Assembly (NCBI GenBank): GCA_963942565.1
Contig: OZ012697.1
Span: forward strand, 30,073,280-30,137,279
Reading direction: 5' to 3'
Length of the DNA stretch: 64,000 nucleotides
DNA from: Maea johnstoni
Taxonomy: Eukaryota; Annelida; Polychaeta; Spionida; Magelonidae
Shown here: positions 1 to 11,587 of the stretch, piece after piece
Layout of the letters: every line of letters starts with the position of its first letter
How positions within the stretch are numbered: the stretch's first letter is position 1
Notes under the pieces: generated by a model
Told to the model about the DNA's origin: nothing
What the model saw: the letters and a program-made list of their open reading frames with translations, nothing else
Databases searched by the model: none
Position numbers and translations under genes: made by a program

Positions 1-58
1 CTATCTATCCATCTATCAATCAGTCTGTCTGTCTGTGTATCTGTCCATCTGTCTGTCA
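1..58 (+). repeat. (CTAT)n/(CTGT)n microsatellite at the left edge
   Basis: Imperfect tetranucleotide run, probably continuing beyond the window. Confidence 0.9.
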
Positions 59-960
59 TTTGCTAAATTAATATATGTAGGTCTATGATTACTGACCTGC
101 CCACACCTGCCATCTGATAAATTAGTACCACTTCCACTCACCAGGTGTCTCAGGAACATTAAGATGTGAGATATCCACGCACCACACATACCAAAGCTTG
201 GAACTTACAGTTGCAGGGGTAAAAAGTAAAGTAAAGTAGGACTGGTATCGAGACTTACAGATCACCCCTGATTCGAATCTTCCATTCTTGTTCGAGTCGG
301 CATGCTGATTTCAATACAACTCGATCCTGGAACAAGTACTTGTAAATGGTACTTGCACTGGAAAATGTCTATAAAACTCCCACTAATATGGAAATTTCTC
401 TCTCAGCTCAAACAGCTCTGAGCATACGGCAGTGTCGAGGTGCGAACAGAAAGCTATTGTTGTGGGCACTCACTTCGCTGGGACCGGCACATAATCAGTC
501 CACCAGCAACTAATTAGAAGCTGCCATGTGCTTAAGAGGCACATTCGTTTCAGTCTGCCGGGCGTACTCATATAATGCTCCTTAAAATTCACATGTGGTC
601 GCTACAGTGTTTCAACATTCTCCGCAACAAACAATGGAGTTTGTTGAATTCAAGGCAATGTAAATCAGGAGCTATTAATCAAATATACATTTATAGATAG
701 AGCCCTTACTCAGATCTTAGTGTTGTTGTAATGAATAAGCATTTTGACAGTTTTGGTTATTTTACTTTTACTTTCATTCACTAATCAATTATTGCATAGA
801 AACTACATGAACTTTGCCCTATGATATGAAAATGCCGAAGCCTTGAAAATGTATTTACATCCCTGTAGACTGAAATGTGGGAGCTATATACATTTTCAAA
901 ATCTGAGGTTAAGCACAGCATTAACCTAACACAGTAGTTTATTGTATTAACTTCATGAAA
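59..960. other. No feature recognised
   Basis: Mixed-composition DNA. No exon with splice sites, long frame or repeat match was seen. GTAAAGTAAAGTA near 224 resembles the tail sequence of the 1.4-kb SINE/LINE. Confidence 0.5.
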
Positions 961-964
961 TGAA

Positions 965-965
965 G

Positions 966-1014
<49 letters not shown>

Positions 1015-1041
1015 GTATTAGTATCATCATTATTATTATTA
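965..1041 (+). repeat. (ATT)n microsatellite
   Basis: About 20 units, with GTA/CAT interruptions near its right end. Confidence 0.95.
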
Positions 1042-2219
1042 TTGCTATATTTGTTGTTGTTATCATTACTATTTTATTATTTAAATACCCAAATGCCCTG
1101 TAACACCTAACAAAACATCTTCAAATGTATATGAATATATTTAATATGCATAATAACATCTCTTAATAGGATTTAATTGAAAGTTAAAGTGGCACCTTCT
1201 ATCTTATTATTCAAATGGGAAAGCCTTGAGGAAAAATACATATATGTAGTATAAGGCCCACAATGATTATCAAATCATTGTAGTAGATGTAAATTATGTA
1301 TAATGATGATGTATAAATGTAAATAAATCCCAGCAACTCCCAAAACGACGCTAAGGCTCGGAATCGGGATCGGTATCATAATAATAGTGATGCCAATCTA
1401 GAGCCTAAAAATACCAAGTCAATACCAGTCCTAAAGTAAAGTAATCTTTATTTGAAGTAGGTAACTCAATTACAAGAAACACGAGCTACTAAGGCTCTTG
1501 GCCGACTGGACCAACGGCTTAAAGTGCCTTCCGAAGCACTGGGCAACGAGAAGTTGACTGTCTTGCCTAAGGACAGAAAGAAGTGGAATCGGGTGCCAAT
1601 GTAAGTTAGTCCTGGATCACACACAATCAGATCTAAAACACAGGACATTTTGTAACCTGCATGTGATCTTTGGTTAAATCATTCTCACCAGGTGGCAACT
1701 GTACCATAATCAATTTATAATGAAAACCTGGATCAATCCATATGCAATAATAGATGGATTTTTTTGTAAATTAATACATACAAAAATACCACAGAGGCTT
1801 AGATAGGTCAAATTGGCAGATCTAGGCATAATTTTGATCAAAGAAACTGACCCTTTATGTAACAATAGTTTAACGATGAGCCAACAATAAAAAACTGGGT
1901 TTCTTGTTGCATGTTATCAAAAAACAACTGTTGCAAGCCGATGCGACAATGGTATGATTGGATACATGGGGCTGAGATAGCTGACTAAATTTGGGATAGT
2001 GTTGGATATCAATATCATAGCACGATATTGGCATTCCAGTATCTTAATATGAAATTGGCATGGACCCCAGTTTACCAGTATTATGAGGTTCTTAACTAAG
2101 TTATTTTTAATAATTTATGATATTGATGAATTGCCTTTAATCAAATTTTTTTTAAAGGATGGGACCCCATTTACCTGGAACTTACCTGGGTCAAACACAC
2201 TTGTACTGTTTTAGTCATG
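1042..2219. other. AT-rich DNA; only the SINE/LINE tail at 1434-1665 recognised
   Basis: The short phrases GGAATCGGGATCGGTATC and CCAGTATCTTAATATG recur loosely at 8.8 and 19.5 kb and may be remnants of another dispersed element. Confidence 0.4.
1434..1665 (-). mobile_element. 3' tail of a SINE or LINE
   Basis: Read on the minus strand this ends GAAATAAAGATT-like (TCAAATAAAGATTACTTTAC), after GGCCAAGAGCCTTAGTAGCTC. The same tail (GGCCAAGAGCCCTGGCAGCTC to AAATAAAGATTATC) is at 40004-40075, so it is a dispersed element with a polyadenylation-like end. A short open frame in it (SLPSASEGTLSRWSSRPRA) is not enough to tell a LINE from a SINE. Confidence 0.55.
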
Positions 2220-2322
2220 ATATTATATTTCTTACAATAAACCACCCAAAAAAAATAATTCCGGCCTACCTACCCTATTTTTACGGATTATTACAGAAAA
2301 CAAACAATTTTTTTTCTAGGCC
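2220..2322. mobile_element. GGCC-ended MITE, one end only
   Basis: CCGGCCTACCTACCCTATTT and ACAGAAAACAAACAATTT, then TTTTTTCTAGGCC: the right-hand 100 bp of the family. Confidence 0.6.
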
Positions 2323-2439
2323 TTTTAAGAATTGTATGGGGAAAGTGTTTGTTTATAGTGAGAAATTTGAATTTATTTTGCTCATTTTCATTTTTCAGCC
2401 AAGTGTAAAGATATTACATTTAACCTAGGTGTTCTATAT

Positions 2440-4975
2440 TTCAGAGAACACCCTATTTTCCGGAGCTTGAGTTGCTTGAATGAAGTGTAACATTTGCACC
2501 TGTATTTTATTTCTCAGAATCCGTTTGAGGTAAAGAAAAGTACAACATCGCTCTCTCTCTCTCCCGAAAGCTTGACCATTTAAGTAGGATTTGAGGGGAG
2601 AAGTTAAAAATTCTCTTACCAGAGTATTTAAGGAAGCATGTTTCATTTCTCTTTAAGGCCTCTCTTATTCAATTACTTGTCTTACAAGCTCTTTTTGGAA
2701 TGGTTCTGTCAGACTTCAAGAAAAAAAAGTCGACTTTGGTGTCTAACGGACGAAAGGCGTTTAGAAATTTTCTGTCAGCAGGGCTCGACGCTAAGGGTGA
2801 ACCTATGGCCCAAGGCCAGTAAAAATTTCCGAAAACAGCTTCGGGCCAGTAAAAACAGACCTCAACTGGTCCTACAGGGCCAGTAAACATTTGGAGACAT
2901 TCTTGCTAAAAAGTTTCCCCCTGAGAATGTCCCCAATTGTTTTTGAAATAAATGAAGATAAAAGTTATAGATATGAATGTTGTGGTGAATCTTATGCAAT
3001 GTTCTTTCTTGTTATGTTAAAGAAAAAATGTAGGACCAGTAAACATTTTGCAGGACCAGTAGATGCTAGGTGTTACTGGTCCTACAGGGCCAGTATCATC
3101 TTGAGTTAGCGTTGAGGCCTGGTCAGACTCCAAAAGTTTTAAGAATATTCTTTGTAAGGGTGATTCAATCAACTACAGGAATTTATCAGTGCTGTAGTAG
3201 AGCCTCAGATTTGAGGATGTATATCTCCCACCCTTCAGGTTACAGGGATTAATTGATTGATTGATTTTATTTAGTTGAGAATAGGCTGTAAGTGTTAGAA
3301 ACATCTCGGTACCAGCCCTAGTCGGCAGACTAAAAAATAAATAATAAACTCATATTTTTCAACTTTTTATTCCAAAATGGCACTTTTCCTGCCTCCGGAG
3401 CTAGTAAGTCAAGTAATTAAATTGGAGTGGCCTAGTGTAAACTCGATGCTTCTATGTTAACTATAGAATTGACCTGTATTAGAGATAGGTACACTATAAT
3501 TCCCCTCCCATGCATTTGACAACTAAAGCATGTTTTTAGGAGAGAAGTTAAAACCCTAATTCCAGAGTAAGAGATAGTCACCAAAAAAGCTTACATGATT
3601 TATATCTCCATAAGGCCACTCTAATTTAATTACTTGTCTTACGAGCTTTTTTTGGAAAAATAATCCTGTCAGACTCAAAAAAAAAAGAAAAAAAAAGTCA
3701 TCTTTGGTGTCTTACGGACGAAAGTGGTTTTGACATTTTCTGTCAGACTCCAAAAAAATTAAATAAAAAAGTGCAAGTTAAAAGAATATCTTTGTAAGTG
3801 TGATTCAATCAACTACAGGAAGCTATCATTGCTGTAGTAGAGCCTCAGACTTGAGGAGGTATACCTCCCACCCTTCAGTTACAGGGATTAATAGATTGAT
3901 TGATTTTATTTAGTTGAGAATAGGCTGGTAGAAACATATCCTAGTCGTCAGACTCTAAAAAAAATAAAATAAATGAAAAAAGTCACATTTTTCAACTTTT
4001 TTTTTTTATTCCAAAATGGCTCATTTCCTACCTCCTGAGCACGTAAGACAAGTAAATAAATTGGAGTGGCCTAAAGTGTAAAATCTCCACCTTTAATCTA
4101 GGTGCTTTTATGTTTCGGAATCCACCGGTATTAAAGTGATAGGTACGCTATAATTCCCCTCTGGTGGACTTGACCTCTGACGCATGGTAGGAGGGGAGAA
4201 GTTAAAAACCTTACATGTGTGACCAAAAAAGCATACATTTTATTCCTCTATAAAGGGTAAAATTTCCACCTTTAATCTTGATGCTTTTCTGTTTGAGAAT
4301 CCACTGGTATTAGAAATAGGTACGCTATCACACCCCTCTGGTTAGCTTGACCACTGACGCATGATCGGAGAGGAGAGGGTTAAACACTGATTCCAGAATA
4401 AGAGATGGCGTGACCAAAAAATACAAAAAACACTGTGCAAAGTGTAAAATTTCAACCTTATTCTAGATGTTTTTCTGTTTCAGAATCGACCTGAATTAAA
4501 GATAAGTACACTATCATTCCCCTCTGGTGCGCTTGACCATTGAGGCATGATTGGAGGGGAGAAGGTGAAACACTGATTAGTGATACCAGAATAAGAGATG
4601 GCTTGACCAAAAAATACAAAAAATACTATTTTAAGTGTAAAATTTCAATCTTATTCTTGATGTTTTTCTGTTTCAGAATCAACCTGAATTGGAGATAGGT
4701 ACATTATCATTCCCCTCTGGTGCGCTTGACCATTGAGGCACATGATTGGAGGGGAGAGGGGTAAACACTGATTAGTGATAAAAGAATAAGAAATGGCGTG
4801 ACCAAAAAATACTATTTTAAGTGTGAAATTTCAACCTTATTCTGGATGTTTTTCTGTTTCAGAATCAACCTGAATTGGAGATAGGATCATAGCAGGTACA
4901 CTATCATTCCCCTCTGGTGCGCTTGACCATTGAGGCACATGATCGGAGGGGAGAGGGTTAAACACTGATACCAGG
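2440..4975 (+). repeat. Composite tandem repeat leading up to the plus-strand promoter
   Basis: The clearest part is five units of about 185 bp starting near 4076, 4256, 4441, 4636 and 4820, each beginning GTGTAAAATTTC and containing CCCCTCTGGTGCGCTTGACC and GGAGGGGAGA. Older, diverged units extend left to about 2440, mixed with a second block (AATCAACTACAGGAA, then AGTAGAGCCTCAGA and TTGATTGATTTTATTTAG) seen at 3160-3290 and 3800-3925. One unit was interrupted by the MITE at 2779-3121. The last unit ends where CpG-rich DNA begins. Confidence 0.75.
2779..3121. mobile_element. CAGGGCTCGA-type MITE, 'GGGCCAGT' word, 5-bp duplication
   Basis: 343 bp. Ends CAGGGCTCGACGCTAAG and GTTAGCGTTGAGGCCTG are inverted. 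GTCAG flanks both sides (2774-2778, 3122-3126), and the empty site CTGTCAGACTCC can be seen in the neighbouring tandem unit near 3741. The word GGNCCAGTA or its complement occurs about seven times, twice as the hairpin ACTGGTCCTACAGGGCCAGT. Confidence 0.75.
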
Positions 4976-5300
4976 GGGACAGCTGACTGGCTGGAAGGCC
5001 GATCAAGCCCCACCGGCCGCCGTCAGAGCAGCGAGCGAGCGATCGAGTGAGCATGCTCAGTGTGTCCCTATTGCTGCTATTGTTGTGCAGTACGCTTTGC
5101 TACCCTCGGAGGCCCGGCCCCACTCTGCATGAATAATACACAGCTAATAGCAAGCAGCAGCAGCAGCATCAGCGGCAGCAGTAGTAGTAGCAACACCAAC
5201 GTACAGGCGACAGCAGCAGTGTGAGCGGGGATGGTGGCTACAGTATGTTATAGGTCCTAGTGCCAGTGGAGGAACCTATTAGACTAGACGCCCCCTTGCT
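4970..5300 (+). promoter_or_regulatory. CpG-rich block, candidate promoter / transcription start region of the plus-strand gene
   Basis: Composition changes sharply at about 4970. AT-rich tandem repeats give way to DNA with many CpG dinucleotides: CCACCGGCCGCCG, then an AGCGAGCGAGCGATCG stretch, then CAG/AGC trinucleotide runs near 5155-5215. No other part of the window combines this CpG density and length with a clean donor downstream (5497). I see no clear TATA box. CpG-rich starts are usual for broadly expressed animal genes. The exact start cannot be placed from sequence. Confidence 0.4.
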
Positions 5301-5496
5301 GCGGTATAACACATAGTATGGAATAACACCCGGTACACCAATCTCCACAAGGATTTTACGCGAGGAAATCTCGAGGTTATCCTAGCTGTCATTGGTCAGT
5401 TCACCCGGGACGTACGGCTGAACGGCACAAAATCGGTATCCACCTGTAGTTGTGCTGTGGTATGTCGGAAGGCAACCTGTCGCTATTTCACACACG
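5300..5496 (+). other. Candidate 5' exon (UTR) of the plus-strand gene, ending at a strong donor
   Basis: The sequence stays CpG-bearing until CACACG followed by the donor GTAAGT at 5497. An ATG at 5462 opens MSEGNLSLFHT plus two bases into the donor. If spliced straight to the acceptor at 23742, that frame runs 12 more codons (SLPSGKYLMVFA) and stops before the main ATG. It would then be an upstream ORF of 24 codons. If another exon intervenes, MSEGNLSLFHT could instead be a true N-terminus. The left end of the exon is a guess. The link to the exon at 23742 rests on strand, the lack of a better candidate, and the usual pattern of a noncoding CpG-rich first exon. Confidence 0.4.
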
Positions 5497-5661
5497 GTAA
5501 GTCTACCACTACTATTACCACTACTTCTAGCATCGTGATTACCTGCGTCAATCTGGCAAATTGCATGACACGTTATCTACCTATAGATTCTACATGTACA
5601 GCTGGAGTTATACTAGAGCCTTGAGCTAATCAGTGTAAGGTGCATTGGGAACAGTTATCTA

Positions 5662-6083
<422 letters not shown>

Positions 6084-6443
6084 GGTAATATGCATTTACT
6101 GAATCTTGTGAATAGAGAATATAACCTGTATTAAATATGTATCTATACCTTTTGTTATCTTACAAAGGCGTCCCACTTTGTAGTTCATTTGTGATCATGT
6201 ACGCATTGATATTATATAATTTTTATTGAACCACCACCTACGCTAACATCGTTGAAGGATTCATGTTGTGAACAGGCTTATTCTCTTGTGTTATGCATTT
6301 TTTATGCCATGTTGCCATCCACTGGGATATCATATTTGTTTTATTATATGGATGCATATATTTCTGATAGTAATGATGCCATATCGATATCATTACTATG
6401 AAAAGATACAATATTTCAACAATATTACTCAATACCCTTAAAT

Positions 6444-6516
6444 GTGGCCATGGCATGTGAAAAAGTTACCAGTGACTTTGTTTGAGGCATTGTCTTTCCT
6501 CAGTACTGAGTAGTGA
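6444..6516 (+). mobile_element. Diverged SINE body fragment
   Basis: GGCATGTGAAAAAGTTACCAG and TGACTTTGTTTGAGGC resemble the post-B-box part of the SINE at 29.1 kb. It abuts a GGCC-ended MITE. Confidence 0.45.
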
Positions 6517-6780
6517 GGCTTATAAGAATTGTTTGTTTCCTGTTACATTTCCAAATAAAATAGGGTAGGGTAGGCAAAATATATTTTGGGGTATTTTTTC
6601 AAACAATGCGTGTTTCATGGCAGCTGTAGTTGCAATGCAGCACTTGTTCTAATCCCGTATTTATCTTGATTGGAAGTTAGGCAGTTGGGAGGTTGAAAAA
6701 AAAAATTAGCTTCACACATTTCGTCAGTAAAAATTCGTTGGGGTCGCCTTTATACAGGAAACAAACTTTTTTTTTAGGCC
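6517..6780. mobile_element. GGCC-ended MITE (PIF/Harbinger-like), degraded
   Basis: The left end reads GGCTTATAAGAATTGTTTGTT and the right end ACAGGAAACAAACTTTTTTT then AGGCC. Flanks are TGA and CGA, one mismatch apart. Confidence 0.6.
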
Positions 6781-7114
6781 CGACATACAATATTCTTCTC
6801 TTAGGCTGTCGTCATTACAATGGGTTACTAAAAGATAAAATAGTTTGGTAAGGACATATACCTGTCAGGGTTGTACTGGTCTATTGAGGTACTTGTCACG
6901 GTTGATGATTACTGTGAACTGGTGTGGATCTAATCTTGTACTATAAATGGATGATCACTGTGACCTTGTAAAATTAATGCAGGTAAGTCCACAGTCACTA
7001 CATGTGTATGTATAGAAATATCATAAAGGTGTTCTGCAGATGTAATAATGCTAAACCCATTAATACCTGTTGCATCAATATGTATCGCCCTATTGCAAGT
7101 ACCCTTAACAGTCA

Positions 7115-7341
7115 GGCCTAAAAAAAATTCTTCGTTTCCTGTAACCCTATCCTAACAAGTTTTTACTCAAAAAATCCCTACCCAAAGTTTTTACTGCCCT
7201 CCCAACTCCCAATCAACGTAAAATATGCATAAAACACATTTTTGACCAAAAAGATTATGCAAAAAAAATATTTTTACCGACCTACCCACCCTAATTATTT
7301 TCCGACCGTTACAGGAAACAAACAATATTTTTTTCTTGGCC
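7115..7341. mobile_element. GGCC-ended MITE (PIF/Harbinger-like), TCA duplication
   Basis: 227 bp with near-identical inverted ends: GGCCTAAAAAAAATTCTTCG at the left, and CAGGAAACAAACAA then TTTTTTTCTTGGCC at the right. The flanks are TCA (7112-7114) and TCA (7342-7344). PIF/Harbinger elements make 3-bp duplications, classically TTA or TAA. It interrupts a ~160-bp tandem array. Confidence 0.75.
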
Positions 7342-7616
7342 TCATATGGAGCAAAATCTAATGTATCTTTGCACAAAATGGACACTTGCTAGTGTGACTA
7401 GTCTGCAGTCACTACCTGTGCATTTATAGAAATACATCTCATAAAGGTGTTCTACAGCCTACAGGTGTTATAATGCTAAACCCATCTTCCTATTGCAAGT
7501 GCCCTTGCTGGTATCTTGTTGTATAGAGCATAATGGATGTAGGTTAGGATACAGTTACTACCTGTGTATTTATAAATACAGACATCTCATAAAGGTGTTT
7601 TACAGGTGTTTTATTA

Positions 7617-7828
7617 CTAACCCTTCCAATGCTGAGGCTACTTCCATCCAAAGCACAAGAACGCAAATATTTTGAAAACCATCAAAACCCTGTTGTGTTG
7701 GTATTCATTGGAAAGCTCTTGCCGAGCACTTTCATATGAGTACCCATTTGCCAGGGTTTCGGTCATTTTTCAGGTTTTTTGCATCATGTTGTATTGACTA
7801 AATTAGCCAGCAGCAGCATAAGGGCTAA
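7617..7828 (-). mobile_element. TTAA-A MITE copy, inside a ~160-bp tandem array
   Basis: Begins CTAACCCTTCCAATGCTGAGG and ends CAGCAGCATAAGGGCTAA. Both outer TTAA sites have decayed to CTAA. It interrupts a tandem array unit that continues on both sides. Confidence 0.8.
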
Positions 7829-8115
7829 CCCATTCATCCCTGTTGCGCCAATATGTATTGTCCTATTGCAAGTGTCCTTGCTAGTATCTCGTCAGATAGA
7901 GCAAAATCTATGTATCTCTACACATAATGGATGCAGGTTGGGATACAGTTACTACCTGTGTATTTATAGAGACATCTAATAAAGGTGTTCTACATGTCTT
8001 ATATAATGCTAAACTCATTCATCCCTGTTGCGCCAATATCAGAATATGTATCGTCCTATTGCAAGTACCCTTGCTGGTATCTCGTTGTATGGTGCAATAT
8101 ATATATATATATATC

Positions 8116-8334
8116 TTAACCCATTTAAACTCAGAGCGACCAAAAGAGGCCTGACAATTTAAGAAATATTTTCCTTACAAAAGCATTTTTTTTGAAAACA
8201 TTTGAAGGAGAAATGTTTATCAGAAGATAAACAACAACTCTCCTTGAAATATTTTGCGATCTTTCGCTTTATTCCAAAAGTATGAAAATAGCAGACAATA
8301 TTTCTAGAGGAACTCTTAAGTGTGAATGGGTTAC
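8116..8334. mobile_element. TTAA-B MITE copy
   Basis: About 219 bp from TTAACCCATTTAAACTCAGAG to AGTGTGAATGGGTTAC. The ends are inverted repeats (TTAACCCATT). The middle has the dyad TTGAAGGAGAAATGT / AACTCTCCTTGAAAT, so this too is a fold-back element, with a sequence unrelated to TTAA-A apart from the terminal TTAACCC. Confidence 0.8.
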
Positions 8335-8520
8335 TACATAAAATGTTTGAAGGAGTGTTTTTGATCTGACACTAGACCGCAACTCTTCATTTATTTCCTC
8401 ACAGAACTTTGTTGGTGTTGTGAGGGGTGATTTTTACAGGAAGGCTTTGGGTATTCAACCGGCGCCCAGACACCCTGCTGGCTAAGACCCCAATTCCTCA
8501 GGTTCATCCGTGGTCATCCA

Positions 8521-8800
8521 AAACTTCTATTTGTGGAAGGAACCAGTTGAGGACTGGACGTTTTGAAATAGACGTTCCCCTTCAGTGGTTATAGATTGTG
8601 AATGGTATGAAGGTCATGACTGAATCCCAAAGTGTAGTAGGTGTTAACTGAAACGGGTTTAATTCAAATTCACTGTCCTTTTATTCAGGTGTATATTCGG
8701 AGACAACATGGGTTTCTATTTGTGGGAAAGACCAGTTAGGTGACTGGACTAATCTTAAATAGATGTTCCTCTTCAATGGTTACAGGTTACGTGAATAATG
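8521..8800 (+). repeat. Two-copy tandem repeat of about 185 bp
   Basis: TTCTATTTGTGGAAGGAACCA, GACTGGACGTTTTGAAATAG and CAGTGGTTATAGATT recur with small changes from 8710. Confidence 0.65.
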
Positions 8801-9117
8801 AGGGAGTAGGGATAGGTATATATCGGTACTCTATATGATACCAAATACCAGTATCATGTCAAAAAAGTTAAGTATTGTATGATTTAAGATATGAAATATA
8901 TATGAAATTGACAGAATATCTACTGCTCTTGTTTTAGCACTGAACTCAAGCTTGGACCCTCATTTCCTTAGAGGTGGATCCAGGATTTCTGTTTCATCTA
9001 AGTTCATTTTATCAAGGTTCATTTTATCAGAGAGGTAGTTCAACCTCATTGGCTTTAAGAAAAGCTTAAGAATTTTAGCAAAAAAAAATCTTCGCAATAA
9101 AATCAACATGTTGCATC

Positions 9118-9330
9118 TTAACCCTTATTATGCTAAGGTTATTTTTGTCCAATGTACGAGAATGCAAAAAATTGTGAAAATCATCATAACCAAGTCATGT
9201 GGGTATTCATATGAAAGCTCTCTCTGAGTACTCTCAGATGAGTACCCATGTGCCAGGGTTTCAGCCATTTTCCAGATCTTTTGCGTCATTTTGTATTGGG
9301 CAAATTAGCCACCAGCAGCATGAGGGTTAA
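9118..9330 (-). mobile_element. TTAA-A MITE copy, left flank of a 1.7-kb TTAA element
   Basis: A full-length copy of 213 bp. Its right TTAA (9327-9330) is also the left TTAA of the 1.7-kb element that follows. It is inverted with respect to the copy at 11053. Confidence 0.85.
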
Positions 9331-11056
9331 CCCTCTTTGTGCCGAGTGCGAGTATACTCGCACTCAGGACCATGCAACATGTTACCAACTGCGAGAATTC
9401 TCGCACCTGCACGGTATGCATGACTGCCGATCGAACGCCGCCGCCATGTTGGGTAAATTCTATTAATCAAGAAGTTATCCAACATGTTTGGCGAAATAAC
9501 TTGAGAATAGGTGAAATAACTATCTCACCTATTCTCACATGTCTTTCTTTGTCAGATTGACAAAGAAAAACATTAATAAAAGTAATTATTCAACAGTGAT
9601 ACTCACTGAAAACGATATCTAGCGATGTTGACAGCGTTTCGCAACTCGCCGCCGCTATTCAATCGAGTACTTCCGGTTTTGTTTTTCGATCCGAAATCGT
9701 TAATCCCTGACATCCTAAATTCAATAAAGTTGATTTATAGATTAAATGGATGTCAGGGAATAGAAATATCTTGTTTGTTTTATGAAAAAAATAAGTTTAG
9801 TATGAGAAAAGATCGTTTTAGGACAAGTGCGAAGCAAGACACTTCGCACTTGTTTATGAGCGGCCATTTTGAAAATCGGTCTTTTCTGCCGATTTTGCGG
9901 TCTCCTCACCACACTTTACACAATCAAATTAAATACTTCTCATGGTCTGATTGTAATGAACCAAACATTTTCCTAAAGCTGGGAAACAGCTCTATCGAAA
10001 TATGTTGTTTGGAAATAAATTTCATAGCCGTTTTTATGAGAGAGACTTGATAGGAAATAGGTACACTCAAACTGCAAACAAACTTCTAAATCGAATTAGG
10101 CGTAAACACTGGTAAACAGAGCTTGACAATGTGTGTTGACCATCAGGTTTGAAGCCTTCGAAAAAGGCTATAACTGATGGTACAACACAAAATAAAGACA
10201 CCATAAGGAGGATAACAAGGTAGGCAATCGATACATGTTTTTATTTTAATTTCTATTGTAGATTTTTATTGCTATGGGAATCTTAACTCTGAGTTGTTGT
10301 GCCTGTGAGTTAGCGAAATTGGGAGTCACAAAATGGCGGCCACAAATCAAGGTTGCTTTTTGTGTTCAATCGTTGATTTGTGGTGCAAAACATGATCGTT
10401 TCTAAATAAAAATTATATGTATCGATTGAGGAGGTTTAAATTATAATAGATATGAATGTTTTACGTTTGATATTTTCTATTTTCATTGGTTTATAGCGCT
10501 CTAACATTGAGGAAGTTGATCTTTTAGAATTCTTTTTGATGCGCTGTCAGAATTCGTTTCTAGCCAATATTTACTTGCATTCCCTTTGCTTTAGGATCGC
10601 TAAATGACAAAATAAAACGAAGAAACAATTACTATTTTTCTATTATGCATCAGTTCTTAATAAGGATTCTGAATATAACATTTTTGAAAAAAAATACTCA
10701 CGAAAAACTTGCGAAATCTAAGGCTAAAGTTGTGTTAATGCAGTTTGAAAACCTGATTTTTCATAAATGATAAATCAAAACCAGCATGTTCTCTACAAAA
10801 CTTGAGGTTTACACTGATAAAAATTAATATAAACTATTATAGATATCTACAAAAGAAACATAATTAAAAAGAACAAGAACAGTAGTTTCAGGTAGTATAT
10901 TTTATTTCAAATATTTTGATTATAATTTTGCCTTTATGGCAGGATTAAGTTACACCCACTGACAGCGCCATAGTAATGCAACGTTATTTATTGCAAAGAA
11001 TCTATTCGGCATGAGGGACAAGCCCCTGTCCAGTATAATAGCGCGATAAGGGTTAA
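9327..11056. mobile_element. 1.7-kb TTAA-flanked element, probably non-autonomous piggyBac-like
   Basis: TTAA at both ends. The left end reads TTAACCCTCTTTGTGCC and the right end, reverse complemented, reads TTAACCCTTATCGCGCT, which makes an imperfect terminal repeat of about 16 bp. Just inside the left end are two perfect palindromes, a 22-mer at 9344-9365 and a 16-mer at 9390-9405. piggyBac elements duplicate TTAA and often begin with CCC, so this fits. The interior has one 141-codon open frame (9625-10050) with no similarity I recognise and no transposase motif. Its decayed, AT-rich interior suggests it depended on a transposase from elsewhere. Confidence 0.5.
9344..9365. repeat. Perfect 22-bp palindrome
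   Basis: GAGTGCGAGTA followed directly by its exact reverse complement TACTCGCACTC. It sits 14 bp inside the left end of the 1.7-kb TTAA element. A second perfect palindrome, TGCGAGAATTCTCGCA, lies at 9390-9405 and shares the GCGAG half-word. Paired sub-terminal palindromes of this kind are typical places for transposase or host-factor binding. Confidence 0.9.
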
Positions 11057-11265
11057 ACCCTTGTGCTGCTGGTGGCTAATTTGGCGGATACAAAATGATG
11101 CAAAAATCCTGAAAAATGATTGAAACCCTGGCAAATGGGTACTCATCTGATAGTACTCATCCAGAGCTTCCCAATAAATACCAACATGATACGGTTGAGA
11201 TGGTTTTCAAATATTATTGCTTTCTTGTGCTTTGGACGAAAGTAGCGTTAGCATTGGAAGTGTAA
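11053..11265 (+). mobile_element. TTAA-A MITE copy, right flank of the 1.7-kb TTAA element
   Basis: It starts at the TTAA shared with the 1.7-kb element, with the GCTGCTGGTGG arm facing inward, and ends at a decayed TGTAA near 11265. Confidence 0.8.
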
Positions 11266-11587
11266 AAGGACTCTCCTGAACATTCACAACATTCCTCAAA
11301 GCCAGTCTTATTGTGTCCAAACAGGGACAGCATCTATGCCTAAATGTCAATGTTTCTTTCCAGCGTGGTACGGCGGGGCTCGTCTGATTGATCAAGCACT
11401 GTTATCATAAGGAAGCAATCCATCACAGACCTTTATTGCCAAAAAGCAGGGAGGGGAAGTGCCCATTTGCGCAACAAATTGTTTTCTCTGCAAAGCCTGT
11501 CCCCGTAGCCATCAATCTTACAAACCACCATGCAAAGTTTATGGATTATCAATATTTTGCTATACTTGACTCAGAGAAGGATATTCT

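Larger units (their letters stand above)
6969..8113 (+). repeat. Tandem array (~150-180 bp units) interrupted by two MITEs
   Basis: Units begin near 6969, 7400, 7545 and 7940, each with CAGTCACTACCTGTG-like, CATCTCATAAAGGTGTTCTAC and CCTATTGCAAGTGCCCTTGC. The first unit holds a GGCC-ended MITE and the third a TTAA-A copy. Confidence 0.75.

Noticed and set aside
2669-2890. Minus-strand frame reading GPVGPVEVCFYWPEA, similar to a frame at 30.8 kb (DPVGPVEVFFYWPNA)
   Set aside because: The shared peptide comes from the MITE word ACTGGTCCTACAGGGCCAGT in both places. It is DNA-level repeat similarity, not a conserved protein.
9625-10050. 141-codon plus-strand open frame inside the 1.7-kb TTAA element
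   Set aside because: No transposase motif (no DDD/DDE context), no recognised similarity, and AT-rich codons. Length alone is weak evidence in this sequence.
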